Source of the DNA: Vibrio sp. J1-1
GTDB lineage: Bacteria; Pseudomonadota; Gammaproteobacteria; Enterobacterales; Vibrionaceae
Length of the DNA stretch: 64,000 nucleotides
Reading direction: 5' to 3'
Assembly: GCF_021728395.1 (NCBI RefSeq)
Contig: NZ_JAKKCM010000008.1
Coordinates: forward strand, 149,914-213,913
This document shows positions 52,349 to 61,931 of the stretch, piece after piece (position 1 is the stretch's first letter; each line of letters starts with the position of its first letter). A program made the position numbers and the translations under genes. The notes under the pieces were generated by a model. That model ran no database searches. It was given only the letters and a program-made list of their open reading frames with translations, and was not told the DNA's origin.

Positions 52349-53269
52349 TTAGATCACGAGATCTTGTCCCTGCAACAGCAAGAACTCACTGGTGCCTTCT
52401 GGGATAAACACACAGACACGTAAGTTTTCTTGTTTTGCCTTCGCAAGCATGTCTGATAACTGAGCGGCGTTTTTGAACGACTCCCTTTCTGCGTCTCTTC
52501 TCACTAACTCCATTGCGTCTGATTGACATTTTGTTGAGTACAACGCCAGCTCCGCTTGTTGCATGTAGCGAACCGCTTTTATTGGCAACATCTCAACATC
52601 TTTACCGACGTGAATCCAAGTGCAACTGCCCTTTTCTTCAATTGGATCTTCCATGGCTGCTTTGTAGATATTTTCTAAATCTCGATTATCACGCGCGTTT
52701 TCAACGTCAGGATTCGAAAAGAATTGCTCCCAAAATTTACGACGTAAATCGACACTTGGTAACGCCTCTTTAATAGAGTTACGTTTTGAATTCGCAAACT
52801 CAGCCATCAGACCCATATTCTGTGGAAGGATCATCTCTAACTTCTCACGAATATTGCGAATCAAAACAGGTGACGCACCACCACTCGAAATGGCGATCTG
52901 AATACGTCCACGATTGATCATCGAAGGAGTAATGAAGTCGCAGTAAGGCTTGTCATCAACCACATTCACTAAGATTCCCTGTGCCTTAGCGTCTTTGTAA
53001 ACTTGATGATTCAAATCTGGATTATCCGTTGTCGCCCAAACCTGAATAAAGCCCTTTGTGACAATGTCACTTGAGTAGAAACGCTGAATCCATCTGAGTT
53101 GATGCTCTTTCGCCAATTTAGCGAGAAAGTCAACTAAGGTAGGCGAAACGACTGTGATATCCGCCCCTGCCTTGATTAAGGCCTCAACTTTTCGGCTCGC
53201 GACTTCACCGCCGCCAACAACGAGAACTGGTTTATTGATTAAGTCTAAGAACAGAGGAAAATATCGCAT
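52349..53269 (-). CDS. Precorrin-2 dehydrogenase/ferrochelatase with a decayed CysG methylase domain
   Basis: 306 residues. The first ~205 correspond to the CysG-B/Met8 part: VLVVGGGEVASRKVEALIKAGA (NAD-binding Rossmann loop), WATTDNPDLN and NVVDDKPYCDFITPS, enough for precorrin-2 oxidation and iron insertion. Residues ~215-306 align with the beginning of the CysG uroporphyrinogen methylase (YMQQAELALYSTKCQSDA, then LVRRDAER), but the SAM motifs (GxGPGD, GGDP) are lost. Methylation must come from another gene. It contains a matS site (53058). Convergent with yajQ. Confidence 0.88.
   Translation of the reverse strand: MRYFPLFLDLINKPVLVVGGGEVASRKVEALIKAGADITVVSPTLVDFLAKLAKEHQLRWIQRFYSSDIVTKGFIQVWATTDNPDLNHQVYKDAKAQGILVNVVDDKPYCDFITPSMINRGRIQIAISSGGASPVLIRNIREKLEMILPQNMGLMAEFANSKRNSIKEALPSVDLRRKFWEQFFSNPDVENARDNRDLENIYKAAMEDPIEEKGSCTWIHVGKDVEMLPIKAVRYMQQAELALYSTKCQSDAMELVRRDAERESFKNAAQLSDMLAKAKQENLRVCVFIPEGTSEFLLLQGQDLVI
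53058..53070. promoter_or_regulatory. matS site (MatP binding)
   Basis: GTGACAATGTCAC is a perfect GTGACRNYGTCAC match, inside the coding sequence of the siroheme synthase gene, 2.7 kb from the other perfect site. Confidence 0.85.
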
Positions 53270-53729
53270 CTCAACCTTTGATTACATTAATTAACTATTA
53301 AAACCATGCTACCAAAAATGGGGCATGGTCATCACCTTGTTTTGTTGACACAAATAATTTTTGTTCGAATTTTAACTGCACATAGCCGAGGTCAGCTAAT
53401 GATAGTTTTAATAACGACGTTTTATTCTCTATTTGCGCCTGTTTGTTCGTTGAATGTTCTGATGCACCAACTTGAGCACCAGTTGCACTATTTACAAACA
53501 ATTAACATTTCGTCATTCTAAAACCTGAGGAATTTTGTAGGTTCTCTTAAAATTCCATTTAAATTATATAATTGAGAATTCACAGATCCTTTTCTACGCT
53601 TATATTTGATTGGTTACTCGATTACCGTTTCTTCGAAAATCAATCACGTAGAACATAACACAACACAAAATTGGACACGCTAATTTTAAGTCACATTGAT
53701 TTAACATGGATCATACAGGAAGGACACAA
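53270..53729. other. Intergenic region before aapJ
   Basis: A 460-bp divergent promoter region for the siroheme gene and aapJ. It is AT-rich toward aapJ. I see no gene with a good start. A weak minus-strand frame (53298-53501) has only a TTG start and no family resemblance. Confidence 0.5.
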
Positions 53730-54758
53730 ATGGCAAATAAACTAACAATTCTTGCTTCCGTCGTAGCGGCTTCTACTGCAATGATGGCAACATCAGCACA
53801 AGCTGCAGACTCTACTTTGGACAAAGTAACAAAACAAGGTTTTCTTACTTGTGGCGTAAGTACTGGTCTTCCGGGCTTCTCAAACCCAAACTCAAAAGGT
53901 GAATGGGAAGGTATCGACGTAGAATATTGCCAAGCACTGGCTGCAGCCGTTCTTGGGGACAAAACGAAAGTGAAATACGTACCTCTAACTGCAAAAGAAC
54001 GTTTCACTGCACTCCAATCTGGTGAAATCGATGTCCTTTCGCGTAACACCACCTGGACGCTCCACCGCGATACCGCTCTTGGCCTAAACTTCGTTGGCGT
54101 TAACTACTATGATGGCCAAGGTTTCATGGTGAAAAAAGAGCTTGGCCTATCAAGTGCTAAGGAACTTGATGGCGCATCTGTTTGTGTACAATCAGGTACC
54201 ACTACCGAGCTAAACCTTGCAGACTACTTCCGTAATAGTGGCATGAGCTACAAGCCAGTCGTATTTGATACAGCCGCTCAAACTTCAAAAGGTTTCGATT
54301 CAGGTCGATGTGACGCGTTAACAACGGACCAGTCTGGTCTGTACGCGCTGCGTTTGAACCTGCAAGACCCTTCATCGGCAGCCGTTCTTCCTGAAATTAT
54401 TTCAAAAGAGCCATTAGGTCCTGTTGTGCGTCAGGGTGATGATCAGTGGTTTAACATTGCCAAGTGGACACTATCCGCAATGATTAATGCGGAAGAGTAC
54501 GGCATTACCTCTAAAAATGCGGATGAGATGTTGAAATCTAAAGATCCAAACGTCAAGCGTATCCTTGGTGTAGACGGTCCTCAGGGCAAAGGCTTAGGTA
54601 TTCGTGATGATTGGGGCTACCAAATCGTTAAACAAGTGGGTAACTATGGTGAGAGCTTCGAGCGCACTGTAGGTAAAGGGTCGCCTCTTGAAATCTCTCG
54701 TGGTGTGAATGCACTATGGAACGCGGGTGGATTCATGTACGCATCACCAATCCGATAG
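53730..54758 (+). CDS. aapJ: General L-amino acid ABC transporter, substrate-binding protein AapJ
   Basis: 342 residues with a signal peptide (MANKLTILASVVAASTAMMATSAQA). The periplasmic binding fold has LDKVTKQGFLTCGVSTGLPGFS, SRNTTWTLHRDT and VCVQSGTTTELNL. The match to Rhizobium AapJ in length and gene order supports uptake of a broad range of L-amino acids, with glutamate and aspartate favoured. ATG 53730, 5 bp after AGGAAGGA, is preferred over the ATG at 53706. It is the first gene of aapJQMP and has a terminator behind it. Confidence 0.95.
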   Translation: MANKLTILASVVAASTAMMATSAQAADSTLDKVTKQGFLTCGVSTGLPGFSNPNSKGEWEGIDVEYCQALAAAVLGDKTKVKYVPLTAKERFTALQSGEIDVLSRNTTWTLHRDTALGLNFVGVNYYDGQGFMVKKELGLSSAKELDGASVCVQSGTTTELNLADYFRNSGMSYKPVVFDTAAQTSKGFDSGRCDALTTDQSGLYALRLNLQDPSSAAVLPEIISKEPLGPVVRQGDDQWFNIAKWTLSAMINAEEYGITSKNADEMLKSKDPNVKRILGVDGPQGKGLGIRDDWGYQIVKQVGNYGESFERTVGKGSPLEISRGVNALWNAGGFMYASPIR

Positions 54759-54770
54759 AAACGAGTAATC

Positions 54771-54795
54771 AGGGCGACTCTACGTCGCCCTTTTT
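54771..54795 (+). terminator. Terminator behind aapJ
   Basis: Stem GGGCGAC/GTCGCCC (54772-54778 with 54784-54790) followed by five T, between aapJ and aapQ. It would reduce read-through so that the binding protein is made in excess of the permease. The remaining 191 bp before aapQ hold no gene. Confidence 0.88.
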
Positions 54796-54986
54796 CGTGA
54801 CTATAGATCTGGATGAGTAAGGAATGCTCATTAGCTGGTGAAAGCTACGCCCAGTACGAGATGGATTTTGGCAAAAATTTAACGCTAATGATCTATAAAG
54901 TGCAGAAGCTCAAGGCTTAGCTCGTAGCAAAAAGTACTTACTCATACAGACGGATATCTATAACTAAGGTTTGAGGTTAACGCTGT

Positions 54987-56192
54987 ATGGAACCGACTAA
55001 AGATGCATCGCTAAGTACGATGTCCAAACCAAGTGGAAGTAAAAGCCTGATTTATAACCCTGCTTTTCGTTCTGCTATTTTTCAGATAATTGCTGTAGCT
55101 GCATTGGTATTTTTCTTTTATACCATCATCAACAACGCATTAAATAACTTAGACGCCCGAGGCATTGCTACGGGTTTTGATTTTCTTAATCAGGAAGCTG
55201 GCTTTGGTATCGGTCTGACGCTGATCGATTATAATGAAACCTATTCTTATGGCCGAACCTTTGTCATTGGTTTACTAAACACCGCACTGGTCTCAGTTTT
55301 AGGTATTATCCTGGCAACTGTGATTGGTTTTACAATGGGTATTGCTCGTCTCTCGTCTAACTGGCTAGTAAGCCGCTTAGCGGCGGTATACATTGAGACG
55401 TTTCGAAATATTCCCCTTCTTCTTCAAATCTTCTTTTGGTATTTCGCCGTTTTGCAGGCACTACCTTCAACAAGACAAAGTATCAGTCTTGGCGAAGCTA
55501 TCTTCCTGAACGTAAGAGGACTCTATCTCCCTGCTCCAGTATTGGAAAACGGCAGTAGTGTTGTTATCGCTGCGTTTATTATCGGGCTCGTTGCGACTAT
55601 CTGTATTTCTATATGGGCGAAGAACAAGCAACGTCTAACTGGTCAGCAAACACCTATGGGAAGAATTGCACTAGGTTTAGTGGTTGCTTTACCTTTGGTC
55701 GTTTATTTCCTTGTTGGTATGCCTATCTCTCTGGAATATCCAGCGTTGAAAGGCTTTAACTTCCAAGGTGGGGTCAGCATCATTCCTGAGCTAGCGGCTC
55801 TGCTGGTCGCGTTAAGCGTTTATACTGCAACATTTATCGCTGAGATCGTGCGTTCGGGTATTAACGCTGTGAGTCATGGTCAGACCGAAGCGGCCATGTC
55901 ACTGGGCCTGCCACGAGCCAAAACGCTAAAACTTGTGGTCATTCCTCAAGCGCTGCGAATCATCATCCCTCCATTAACCAGTCAATATTTGAACTTAACC
56001 AAAAACTCTTCATTGGCAATGGCAATAGGCTATCCGGATCTCGTGTCTGTGTTTGCTGGCACAACGCTAAACCAGACAGGTCAAGCCATTGAGATTATCG
56101 CGATGACAATGGGCGTTTACTTAGCGTTAAGTTTAATTACTTCCGCGTTAATGAACCTATACAACCGTAAAGTAGCACTGGTGGAGAGATAA
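54987..56192 (+). CDS. aapQ: Amino acid ABC transporter permease AapQ
   Basis: 401 residues with multiple transmembrane helices and the binding-protein-dependent permease core (NTALVSVLGIILATVIGFTMGI). The EAA loop is EAAMSLGLPRAKTLKLVVIPQALRI, the cytoplasmic contact with AapP. The long N-terminal and central extensions compared with HisQ-type permeases are typical of AapQ. It ends one base before the aapM start (TAATATG), consistent with translational coupling. Possible internal start MSKPSGS lies 11 codons in. Confidence 0.93.
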   Translation: MEPTKDASLSTMSKPSGSKSLIYNPAFRSAIFQIIAVAALVFFFYTIINNALNNLDARGIATGFDFLNQEAGFGIGLTLIDYNETYSYGRTFVIGLLNTALVSVLGIILATVIGFTMGIARLSSNWLVSRLAAVYIETFRNIPLLLQIFFWYFAVLQALPSTRQSISLGEAIFLNVRGLYLPAPVLENGSSVVIAAFIIGLVATICISIWAKNKQRLTGQQTPMGRIALGLVVALPLVVYFLVGMPISLEYPALKGFNFQGGVSIIPELAALLVALSVYTATFIAEIVRSGINAVSHGQTEAAMSLGLPRAKTLKLVVIPQALRIIIPPLTSQYLNLTKNSSLAMAIGYPDLVSVFAGTTLNQTGQAIEIIAMTMGVYLALSLITSALMNLYNRKVALVER

Positions 56193-56193
56193 T

Positions 56194-57291
56194 ATGAGCA
56201 CACATCAATTTCAGCCTGATCTCCCACCGCCAGCGAATATGGTCGGTGTGGTAGGTTGGATGCGTAAAAACCTATTCAATGGACCAGTAAATTCCATTGT
56301 TACCATTATTCTCGCCTACTTAGCGTTTACAGCTTTATGGAACATCATCGATTGGGCGTTCATTAACGCGGATTGGGTAGGAACAACACGTGATGCTTGT
56401 AGCCGCGAAGGCGCGTGCTGGGTATTCATCAGCGTACGTTGGGATCAGTTCATGTATGGCTTCTACCCTGAGGCTGAACTGTGGCGCCCTCGCCTGTTTT
56501 ACATCTCGCTGGCCATCCTGACCGCGCTTGTTGCCTATGAGAAAACACCAAAGCGCATGTGGATTTGGCTGTTTTTAGTCAATGTTTACCCATTCCTGAT
56601 TGCGGGTCTTCTTTACGGTGGTGTGTTTGGACTTGAAGTTGTTGACACACATAAATGGGGTGGCTTACTGGTAACCTTAATCATCGCACTTGTCGGTATT
56701 GTTGTCTCACTACCGATTGGTGTTGTCTTAGCACTAGGCCGTCGCTCTGAGATGCCAATTATTCGCAGCATGTGTACTGTCTACATCGAAGTATGGCGTG
56801 GTGTACCGCTCATCACTGTCTTGTTCATGGCGTCGGTGATGTTGCCACTGTTTATGTCAGAGGGTTCGGAGACAGACAAACTCATCCGTGCACTTATCGG
56901 TGTGGTGATGTTTGCCGCAGCCTACATGGCAGAGGTGATTCGTGGTGGTTTACAAGCGATTCCAAAAGGGCAATACGAAGCAGCAGATGCACTTGGTTTA
57001 AGCTACTGGAAGAAAACAGGGTTAATTATTTTACCTCAGGCACTGAAGATCACGATTCCTTCTATCGTGAATACCTTCATCGGCCTGTTTAAAGATACCA
57101 GTCTGGTACTGATCATCGGTATGTTTGACGTACTGGGCATTGGGCAAGCAGCAAACACCGACCCTGAGTGGCTCGGCTTTGCGACGGAAAGTTATGTATT
57201 TGTCGCGTTAGTGTTTTGGGTATTTTGTTTCGGCATGTCACGTTATTCGATATGGCTCGAAAACAAACTGCATACCGGTCACAAACGATAA
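56194..57291 (+). CDS. aapM: Amino acid ABC transporter permease AapM
   Basis: 365 residues, second permease subunit, with an EAA loop EAADALGLSYWKKTGLIILP and a membrane core starting WGGLLVTLIIALVGIVVSLP. An inserted periplasmic segment with cysteines (TRDACSREGACWVFISVRWDQF) is characteristic of AapM. It forms the channel with AapQ. It lies directly after aapQ and 23 bp before aapP. Confidence 0.94.
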   Translation: MSTHQFQPDLPPPANMVGVVGWMRKNLFNGPVNSIVTIILAYLAFTALWNIIDWAFINADWVGTTRDACSREGACWVFISVRWDQFMYGFYPEAELWRPRLFYISLAILTALVAYEKTPKRMWIWLFLVNVYPFLIAGLLYGGVFGLEVVDTHKWGGLLVTLIIALVGIVVSLPIGVVLALGRRSEMPIIRSMCTVYIEVWRGVPLITVLFMASVMLPLFMSEGSETDKLIRALIGVVMFAAAYMAEVIRGGLQAIPKGQYEAADALGLSYWKKTGLIILPQALKITIPSIVNTFIGLFKDTSLVLIIGMFDVLGIGQAANTDPEWLGFATESYVFVALVFWVFCFGMSRYSIWLENKLHTGHKR

Positions 57292-57314
57292 TTCATTAAG
57301 ATCAAGGACGTATT

Positions 57315-58064
57315 ATGACGCAACAACAAGACTACATGATCCAGTTGAAGGACATGAACAAATGGTATGGTGAGTTTCACGTACTAAAAAACATCAACTT
57401 AAACGTTAAAAAAGGTGAAAAAATCGTTATTTGTGGGCCTTCAGGTTCAGGTAAATCGACCATGATTCGCTGCATTAACCGTCTGGAAGAACACCAAGCG
57501 GGTAAAATTTTCGTTTCCGGTACCGAGCTTACTGAAGACTTGAAAAACATTGAGGCTGTTCGTCGTGAAGTTGGTATGTGTTTCCAGCACTTCAACCTGT
57601 TCCCTCACCTGACGGTTTTAGAGAACTGTACGCTTGCTCCTATTTGGGTTAAGAAAATGCCTAAAGACGAAGCAGAAGCTATTGCAATGAAGTATCTGGA
57701 ACGCGTTAAGATCCCTGACCAAGCGGATAAATACCCAGGCCAACTCTCTGGTGGCCAGCAACAACGTGTCGCAATCGCTCGTTCTCTGTGCATGAACCCA
57801 AGAGTGATGTTGTTTGATGAGCCAACATCCGCTCTCGACCCAGAAATGGTGCGCGAGGTGCTGGATGTTATGGTTGAATTAGCAGAAGAAGGCATGACCA
57901 TGCTGTGCGTAACGCACGAGATGGGATTTGCAAAAGAGGTAGCTGACCGAGTGATCTTTATGGATGCTGGTGAAATCATCGAAGAAAATAATCCGAAGGA
58001 CTTCTTCGAGAACCCGCAATCTGATCGTACACAAAACTTCTTATCGCAAATTCTACATCATTAA
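57315..58064 (+). CDS. aapP: Amino acid ABC transporter ATPase AapP
   Basis: 249 residues. Walker [11 protein letters not shown]-loop [12 protein letters not shown], signature [13 protein letters not shown], Walker [13 protein letters not shown] and switch His in VTHEMG are all intact. A dimer powers amino acid uptake through AapQM. It belongs to the polar amino acid family of importers (HisP/GlnQ-like). Last gene of aapJQMP, followed by a terminator. Confidence 0.96.
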   Translation: MTQQQDYMIQLKDMNKWYGEFHVLKNINLNVKKGEKIVICGPSGSGKSTMIRCINRLEEHQAGKIFVSGTELTEDLKNIEAVRREVGMCFQHFNLFPHLTVLENCTLAPIWVKKMPKDEAEAIAMKYLERVKIPDQADKYPGQLSGGQQQRVAIARSLCMNPRVMLFDEPTSALDPEMVREVLDVMVELAEEGMTMLCVTHEMGFAKEVADRVIFMDAGEIIEENNPKDFFENPQSDRTQNFLSQILHH

Positions 58065-58084
58065 TTGTTGCGTTAAACCCATTC

Positions 58085-58120
58085 AAAAGGCACTGGCTTC
58101 AATAGGAACTGTGCCTTTTT
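58085..58120 (+). terminator. aapJQMP terminator
   Basis: Stem AAAAGGCAC (58085-58093) pairs with GTGCCTTTT (58111-58119), T-run after; 21 bp after the aapP stop. Confidence 0.88.
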
Positions 58121-58313
58121 CAATACTTGGTCAGTTATGGTAATGTAATCACATTCGCTATTTCTGGCAGTAATATTGTGTTACAAGTTCTCGCATACAT
58201 AACATCTTATTTCTATTATTATTTTGTCATAGCGATACATGGTTAGGGCTTGATTTTTTGAACTTTCAACCCCATAAATGTACTTATAAGAAAGTCTCTT
58301 ATCGAGGAAGAAT

Positions 58314-58976
58314 ATGAACAGTCCAATGTTTACCCGCACTTCAACACAAGAAAGTGCTCTACAAACCAATAAAGTATTGCGTAATACTTACGCCCTACTT
58401 TCTATGACGCTTCTTTGGTCAGCCGTTGTGGCTGGCGTATCGATGGCGTTTAACCTACCACGTCCGGGCATCATCCTTATGTTGGTTGGTTTCTATGGTC
58501 TGCTTTTCTTAACTGAAAAGAACCGTGACAACAGCCTTGGATTGGTTTTCACCTTCCTGTTCACTGGTTTCTTGGGTTACACAATTGGTCCAATCCTGAA
58601 CATGTACATCGGTGCAGGTATGGGTGACGTTGTACTGACCGCTCTAGGTGGTACGGCGCTATCATTTATGGCAGCGTCAGCATACGCATTAACGACTAAG
58701 CGTGACCTATCTATGATGGGTGGCCTGATGTTGTCTCTGTTTGTGGTCCTTGTCGTCGGTATGATTGCAAGCATCTTCATTCAGTCAACGATTCTACACT
58801 TGGCAATGAGCAGCTTGTTCATCGTGTTCTCAACCATGGCAATTCTGATGACGACTCAAGGCATCATCCGTGGTGGTGAAACGAACTACATCTCTGCGAC
58901 AGTGACGCTATACGTATCAATCTACAACATCTTCATCAGCCTACTAAGCATTCTAGGCATCATGAATGACGACTAA
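58314..58976 (+). CDS. yccA: Bax inhibitor-1 family protein YccA
   Basis: 220 residues with seven predicted transmembrane helices, collinear with E. coli YccA: VLRNTYALLSMTLLWSAVVA, GPILNMYIGAGMGDVV, GGETNYISATVTLYVS and a LLSILGIMNDD end. In E. coli YccA is a substrate and modulator of the FtsH protease in the inner membrane. The conserved acidic residues of the BI-1 pore lie in the last helices. It is monocistronic and followed by a strong bidirectional terminator. Confidence 0.95.
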   Translation: MNSPMFTRTSTQESALQTNKVLRNTYALLSMTLLWSAVVAGVSMAFNLPRPGIILMLVGFYGLLFLTEKNRDNSLGLVFTFLFTGFLGYTIGPILNMYIGAGMGDVVLTALGGTALSFMAASAYALTTKRDLSMMGGLMLSLFVVLVVGMIASIFIQSTILHLAMSSLFIVFSTMAILMTTQGIIRGGETNYISATVTLYVSIYNIFISLLSILGIMNDD

Positions 58977-58998
58977 TCAGTCAGATTGAATAGAATCT

Positions 58999-59032
58999 AA
59001 AAAGCCCGAAGGTACACACCTTCGGGCTTTTT
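58999..59032. terminator. Bidirectional terminator after yccA
   Basis: A 15-bp stem (58999-59013 with 59018-59032), loop ACAC, A- and T-runs on both sides, between yccA and the convergent ParB-like gene. Confidence 0.93.
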
Positions 59033-59051
59033 GTTTATTCACGTCTTGCTA

Positions 59052-59426
59052 TTACACTTGCTCTAATTCGAGCTCGACGACTTCATCCGCTTCAGGGTTT
59101 TGCCTAAAGCGCCTTACTTGAATAGTCTGCTCACCCATCATGATCTTTTTAGCGATTCGGTGCATACCATCAAACACTCTATAATCGCTGGTCAATATGA
59201 CGGGATATGACAAATCAGCTTCATTTATTCGCTTGCAATGCAAGGCAATTTCACGACACGTTGGTAGTGGCCCATTAACGTTAAACCATGTCACTTCATC
59301 TGGCCCATTAATTTGGTCAATTGGAATCTCTTCTACTGGCAACGATTCTGCTAGCTGCCAAATTCTTTCTATAAACCAAGTTGATTTCACGCTGTCATTG
59401 ATTTCAATGTACCTTTGTTTCGACAT
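59052..59426 (-). CDS. ParB/sulfiredoxin-like domain hypothetical protein
   Basis: 124 residues. The segment VEEIPIDQINGPDEVTWFN followed by YPVILTSDYRVFDGMHRIAKKIMMG has the shape of the ParB N-terminal/sulfiredoxin fold (conserved DG.HR loop), also used by nucleotide hydrolases and kinases. No catalytic assignment is possible. ATG 59426 (MSKQRYIE) is chosen over an ATG nine codons upstream because GGGAG lies 6 bp before it. No helix-turn-helix is seen, so it is not a partition protein. It is convergent with yccA. Between it and tusE (59454-59795) I see nothing. Confidence 0.6.
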   Translation of the reverse strand: MSKQRYIEINDSVKSTWFIERIWQLAESLPVEEIPIDQINGPDEVTWFNVNGPLPTCREIALHCKRINEADLSYPVILTSDYRVFDGMHRIAKKIMMGEQTIQVRRFRQNPEADEVVELELEQV

Positions 59427-59795
59427 AACTGACTCCCTGTCATCATTATTCACTTAATTTCATCAAAGATAATACTCAATCAGAGCAAGCACAACATTGT
59501 AACTCACTCAATTTCAACAGAAACTGCCAGTACTCTCCGATTTACACGAGTCAGAACAGCAGAGAAAACGAACCAAAAATGAATATCCATGCAAATACAT
59601 CTGTATTTACCCCGAGAATTTTCTAACACACTGAATGAATACCTAATATTTTGAATAAACAAATAAAAAGCAGTCTAAGTCCGAATTTGTATGCTTTTAC
59701 TTCGCTTGGAAGAATGGTGAGATTATTTAGTTGAGAAGTTCCACGCCTGTACGCTAATCTATAAACATCAAAGATTACTTAACGGATAGAACGTT

Positions 59796-60125
59796 ATGTT
59801 CGTTTACAACGGCAAAGAAATTGAAACCGATGCTCAGGGTTACTTGTTGGACCATACTCAATGGGAAGAAGGCATGATTGAGTTATTGGCAGAAGAAGAA
59901 GGCATTGAGCTAACCGACGCGCATTTAGAAGTCGTCCACTTTGTTCGCGACTTTTACGAAGAGTTCAACACCTCCCCAGCAGTAAGAATGTTGGTTAAGG
60001 CGATGGAAAAAGCGCACGGACCAGAAAAAGGCAATAGCAAATACCTGTTTAAGCTCTTCAAAAAAGGGCCTGCAAAACAAGCGACCAAGTTGGCTGGCCT
60101 CCCTAAACCAGCGAAATGCCTATAA
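59796..60125 (+). CDS. tusE: Sulfur relay protein TusE
   Basis: 109 residues, DsrC/TusE family. [24 protein letters not shown] is the core signature and the penultimate Cys108 in PAKCL is the persulfide carrier. TusE takes sulfur from TusBCD and hands it to MnmA for 2-thiouridine at tRNA position 34. The yccA-tusE-yccX-rlmI neighbourhood is as in E. coli. It ends exactly next to the stop of convergent yccX. Confidence 0.96.
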   Translation: MFVYNGKEIETDAQGYLLDHTQWEEGMIELLAEEEGIELTDAHLEVVHFVRDFYEEFNTSPAVRMLVKAMEKAHGPEKGNSKYLFKLFKKGPAKQATKLAGLPKPAKCL

Positions 60126-60404
60126 TCATAAAATTTTGAAGCCGCGGTATGGTTTATACGAAGCGTTTTCATGTGATACGCTCTCGACAGTTGCCGTCCG
60201 TGGCCCCTCTTTCAACCACTCAGTAAACTCATCAATTTGCGTTTCAGTCCCACAGGCGACTACTTCTACATCACCATTGTTTAGGTTTTTAGCGTATCCA
60301 GTCAAACCTAGCTTCAATCCCTGATGTGAGGTTTGATACCGAAATCCCACGCCTTGAACAACACCTTTTACTACATACTTTTCACACTTTAGATTCATCG
60401 TCAT
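60126..60404 (-). CDS. yccX: Acylphosphatase YccX
   Basis: 92 residues, the usual length. The catalytic loop is [13 protein letters not shown] (Arg binds phosphate) and the catalytic Asn is in [14 protein letters not shown]. It hydrolyses acyl phosphates such as carbamoyl phosphate and is also a small hydrophilic fold often kept beside rlmI. ATG 60404 (MTMNLKCEK) could also be 60398. It is convergent with tusE and divergent from rlmI. Confidence 0.95.
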   Translation of the reverse strand: MTMNLKCEKYVVKGVVQGVGFRYQTSHQGLKLGLTGYAKNLNNGDVEVVACGTETQIDEFTEWLKEGPRTATVESVSHENASYKPYRGFKIL

Positions 60405-60671
60405 TTCGCTTCTTCTAATGGCTGTTATAGACCCATCGAGCCTTCATAAGCGTAGTGGGTTCTAGAACAATTATGGAAGAAAATCTGACAGGCGGGATTG
60501 ATAAGTCTCTCATTCACTTAAATTTCAAATAGAGTTAGCTCAATTTTATCTACGCACCATTGAGTGACACGGTAACATAAAACAAAACCAACTGAATCCC
60601 AATGGTTATTGCTTTTACCAGCAACATCCCGGACAATACGCCCCTTTCAAAATTCAACAAGAGCTAAAGAA

Positions 60672-61865
60672 ATGACAGCTGCTATCTATTTGGTTAAAGG
60701 TCGTGAGAAATCGGTTAAGCGTAAGCACCCATGGATCTTCTCCCGAGGCATCAATAAAGTTGAGGGCGAACCCGCGCTTGGCGAAACCGTTGATGTATTC
60801 ACTCACGACGGTAAATGGTTAGCAAAAGCGGCATACTCACCGGAATCTCAAATCCGAGCTCGTATTTGGAGTTTTGAAAAAGAAGAGATTAATAAAGCGT
60901 TTTTCGTTAAACGTTTTAAAGATGCACAGCTTCTGCGCGAAGATATAATCGAGCGAGATGGATTAACGGGCTACCGCTTAATTGCAGCGGAGTCTGACGG
61001 CTTACCGGGCGTGACTATCGACCGCTACCAAAACTTCTTCGTTTGTCAGCTACTGAGCGCTGGTGCGGAGTACAACAAACAAGCAATTGTTGCTGCCCTT
61101 GTAGAATGCTTCCCAGATTGTAATGTTTACGAACGTTCTGATGTGGCGGTACGTAAAAAAGAAGGTTTGAAAGAAACCACTGGCGTTCTACATGGTGAAG
61201 AGCCACCAAAATCTGTGGTTATTGAAGAAAACGGCGTCAAGATCAGTGTAGATATTGTTGGTGGCCACAAAACGGGGTTCTATCTGGACCAACGCGATAG
61301 CCGTCAGCAAGCGATGAAATACATGAAAGATAAAGAAGTCCTAAACTGCTTCTCTTATACCGGCGGCTTTGGGCTTTATGCGCTTAAAGGTGGAGCGAAG
61401 CGTGTTATTAACGCGGACGTTTCTCAGCCTGCTCTGGACACGGCTAAATTTAACGCCGAATTGAACGAGTTCGACATCTCTAAGAAGCGTGCTGTGTTCT
61501 TAAATGCAGACGTCTTTAAGTTGCTGCGTGAGTACCGTGACCAAGGTACTAAATTTGATGTGGTGATAATGGACCCACCAAAATTTGCCGAGAGCAAAGC
61601 GCAACTTAATGGTGCATGTCGCGGTTATAAAGACATCAACATGCTAGCGATGCAAATCCTAAAGCCTGGTGGTACTCTACTTACTTACTCGTGCTCTGGC
61701 TTAATGGACCAAGTGCTGTTCCAAAAAATCATCGCAGACGCGGCAGTTGATGCGAATCGCCAAGTTAAGTTTGTTGAGCGTTTTGAACAAGCGGCAGACC
61801 ACCCAACGGATACCGCTTACCCGGAAGGTTTCTATCTAAAAGGTTTTGCTTGTAAGGTGCTTTAG
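60672..61865 (+). CDS. rlmI: 23S rRNA m5C1962 methyltransferase RlmI
   Basis: 397 residues. It has an N-terminal PUA domain ([20 protein letters not shown]), an EEHEA-like linker, and a Rossmann methyltransferase with [18 protein letters not shown] and [15 protein letters not shown]. The nucleophile Cys is in LTYSCSGLM. It methylates C1962 of 23S rRNA. The frame opens 21 codons earlier, but ATG 60672 ([10 protein letters not shown]) begins the conserved sequence and follows AGAGC. Terminated by a strong bidirectional hairpin. Confidence 0.96.
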   Translation: MTAAIYLVKGREKSVKRKHPWIFSRGINKVEGEPALGETVDVFTHDGKWLAKAAYSPESQIRARIWSFEKEEINKAFFVKRFKDAQLLREDIIERDGLTGYRLIAAESDGLPGVTIDRYQNFFVCQLLSAGAEYNKQAIVAALVECFPDCNVYERSDVAVRKKEGLKETTGVLHGEEPPKSVVIEENGVKISVDIVGGHKTGFYLDQRDSRQQAMKYMKDKEVLNCFSYTGGFGLYALKGGAKRVINADVSQPALDTAKFNAELNEFDISKKRAVFLNADVFKLLREYRDQGTKFDVVIMDPPKFAESKAQLNGACRGYKDINMLAMQILKPGGTLLTYSCSGLMDQVLFQKIIADAAVDANRQVKFVERFEQAADHPTDTAYPEGFYLKGFACKVL

Positions 61866-61888
61866 ACCTGTAATACAAACGCTAGATC

Positions 61889-61916
61889 AAAAAACGGAGC
61901 TTTCGCTCCGTTTTTT
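61889..61916. terminator. Bidirectional terminator between rlmI and the adhesin gene
   Basis: A 12-bp stem (61889-61900 with 61905-61916), loop TTTC, with A- and T-runs on both strands. Confidence 0.95.
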
Positions 61917-61931
61917 AGGACTTAACATTGG

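Noticed and set aside
53298-53501. 67-aa minus-strand frame upstream of the siroheme gene
   Set aside because: TTG start, no convincing ribosome site, no family resemblance.
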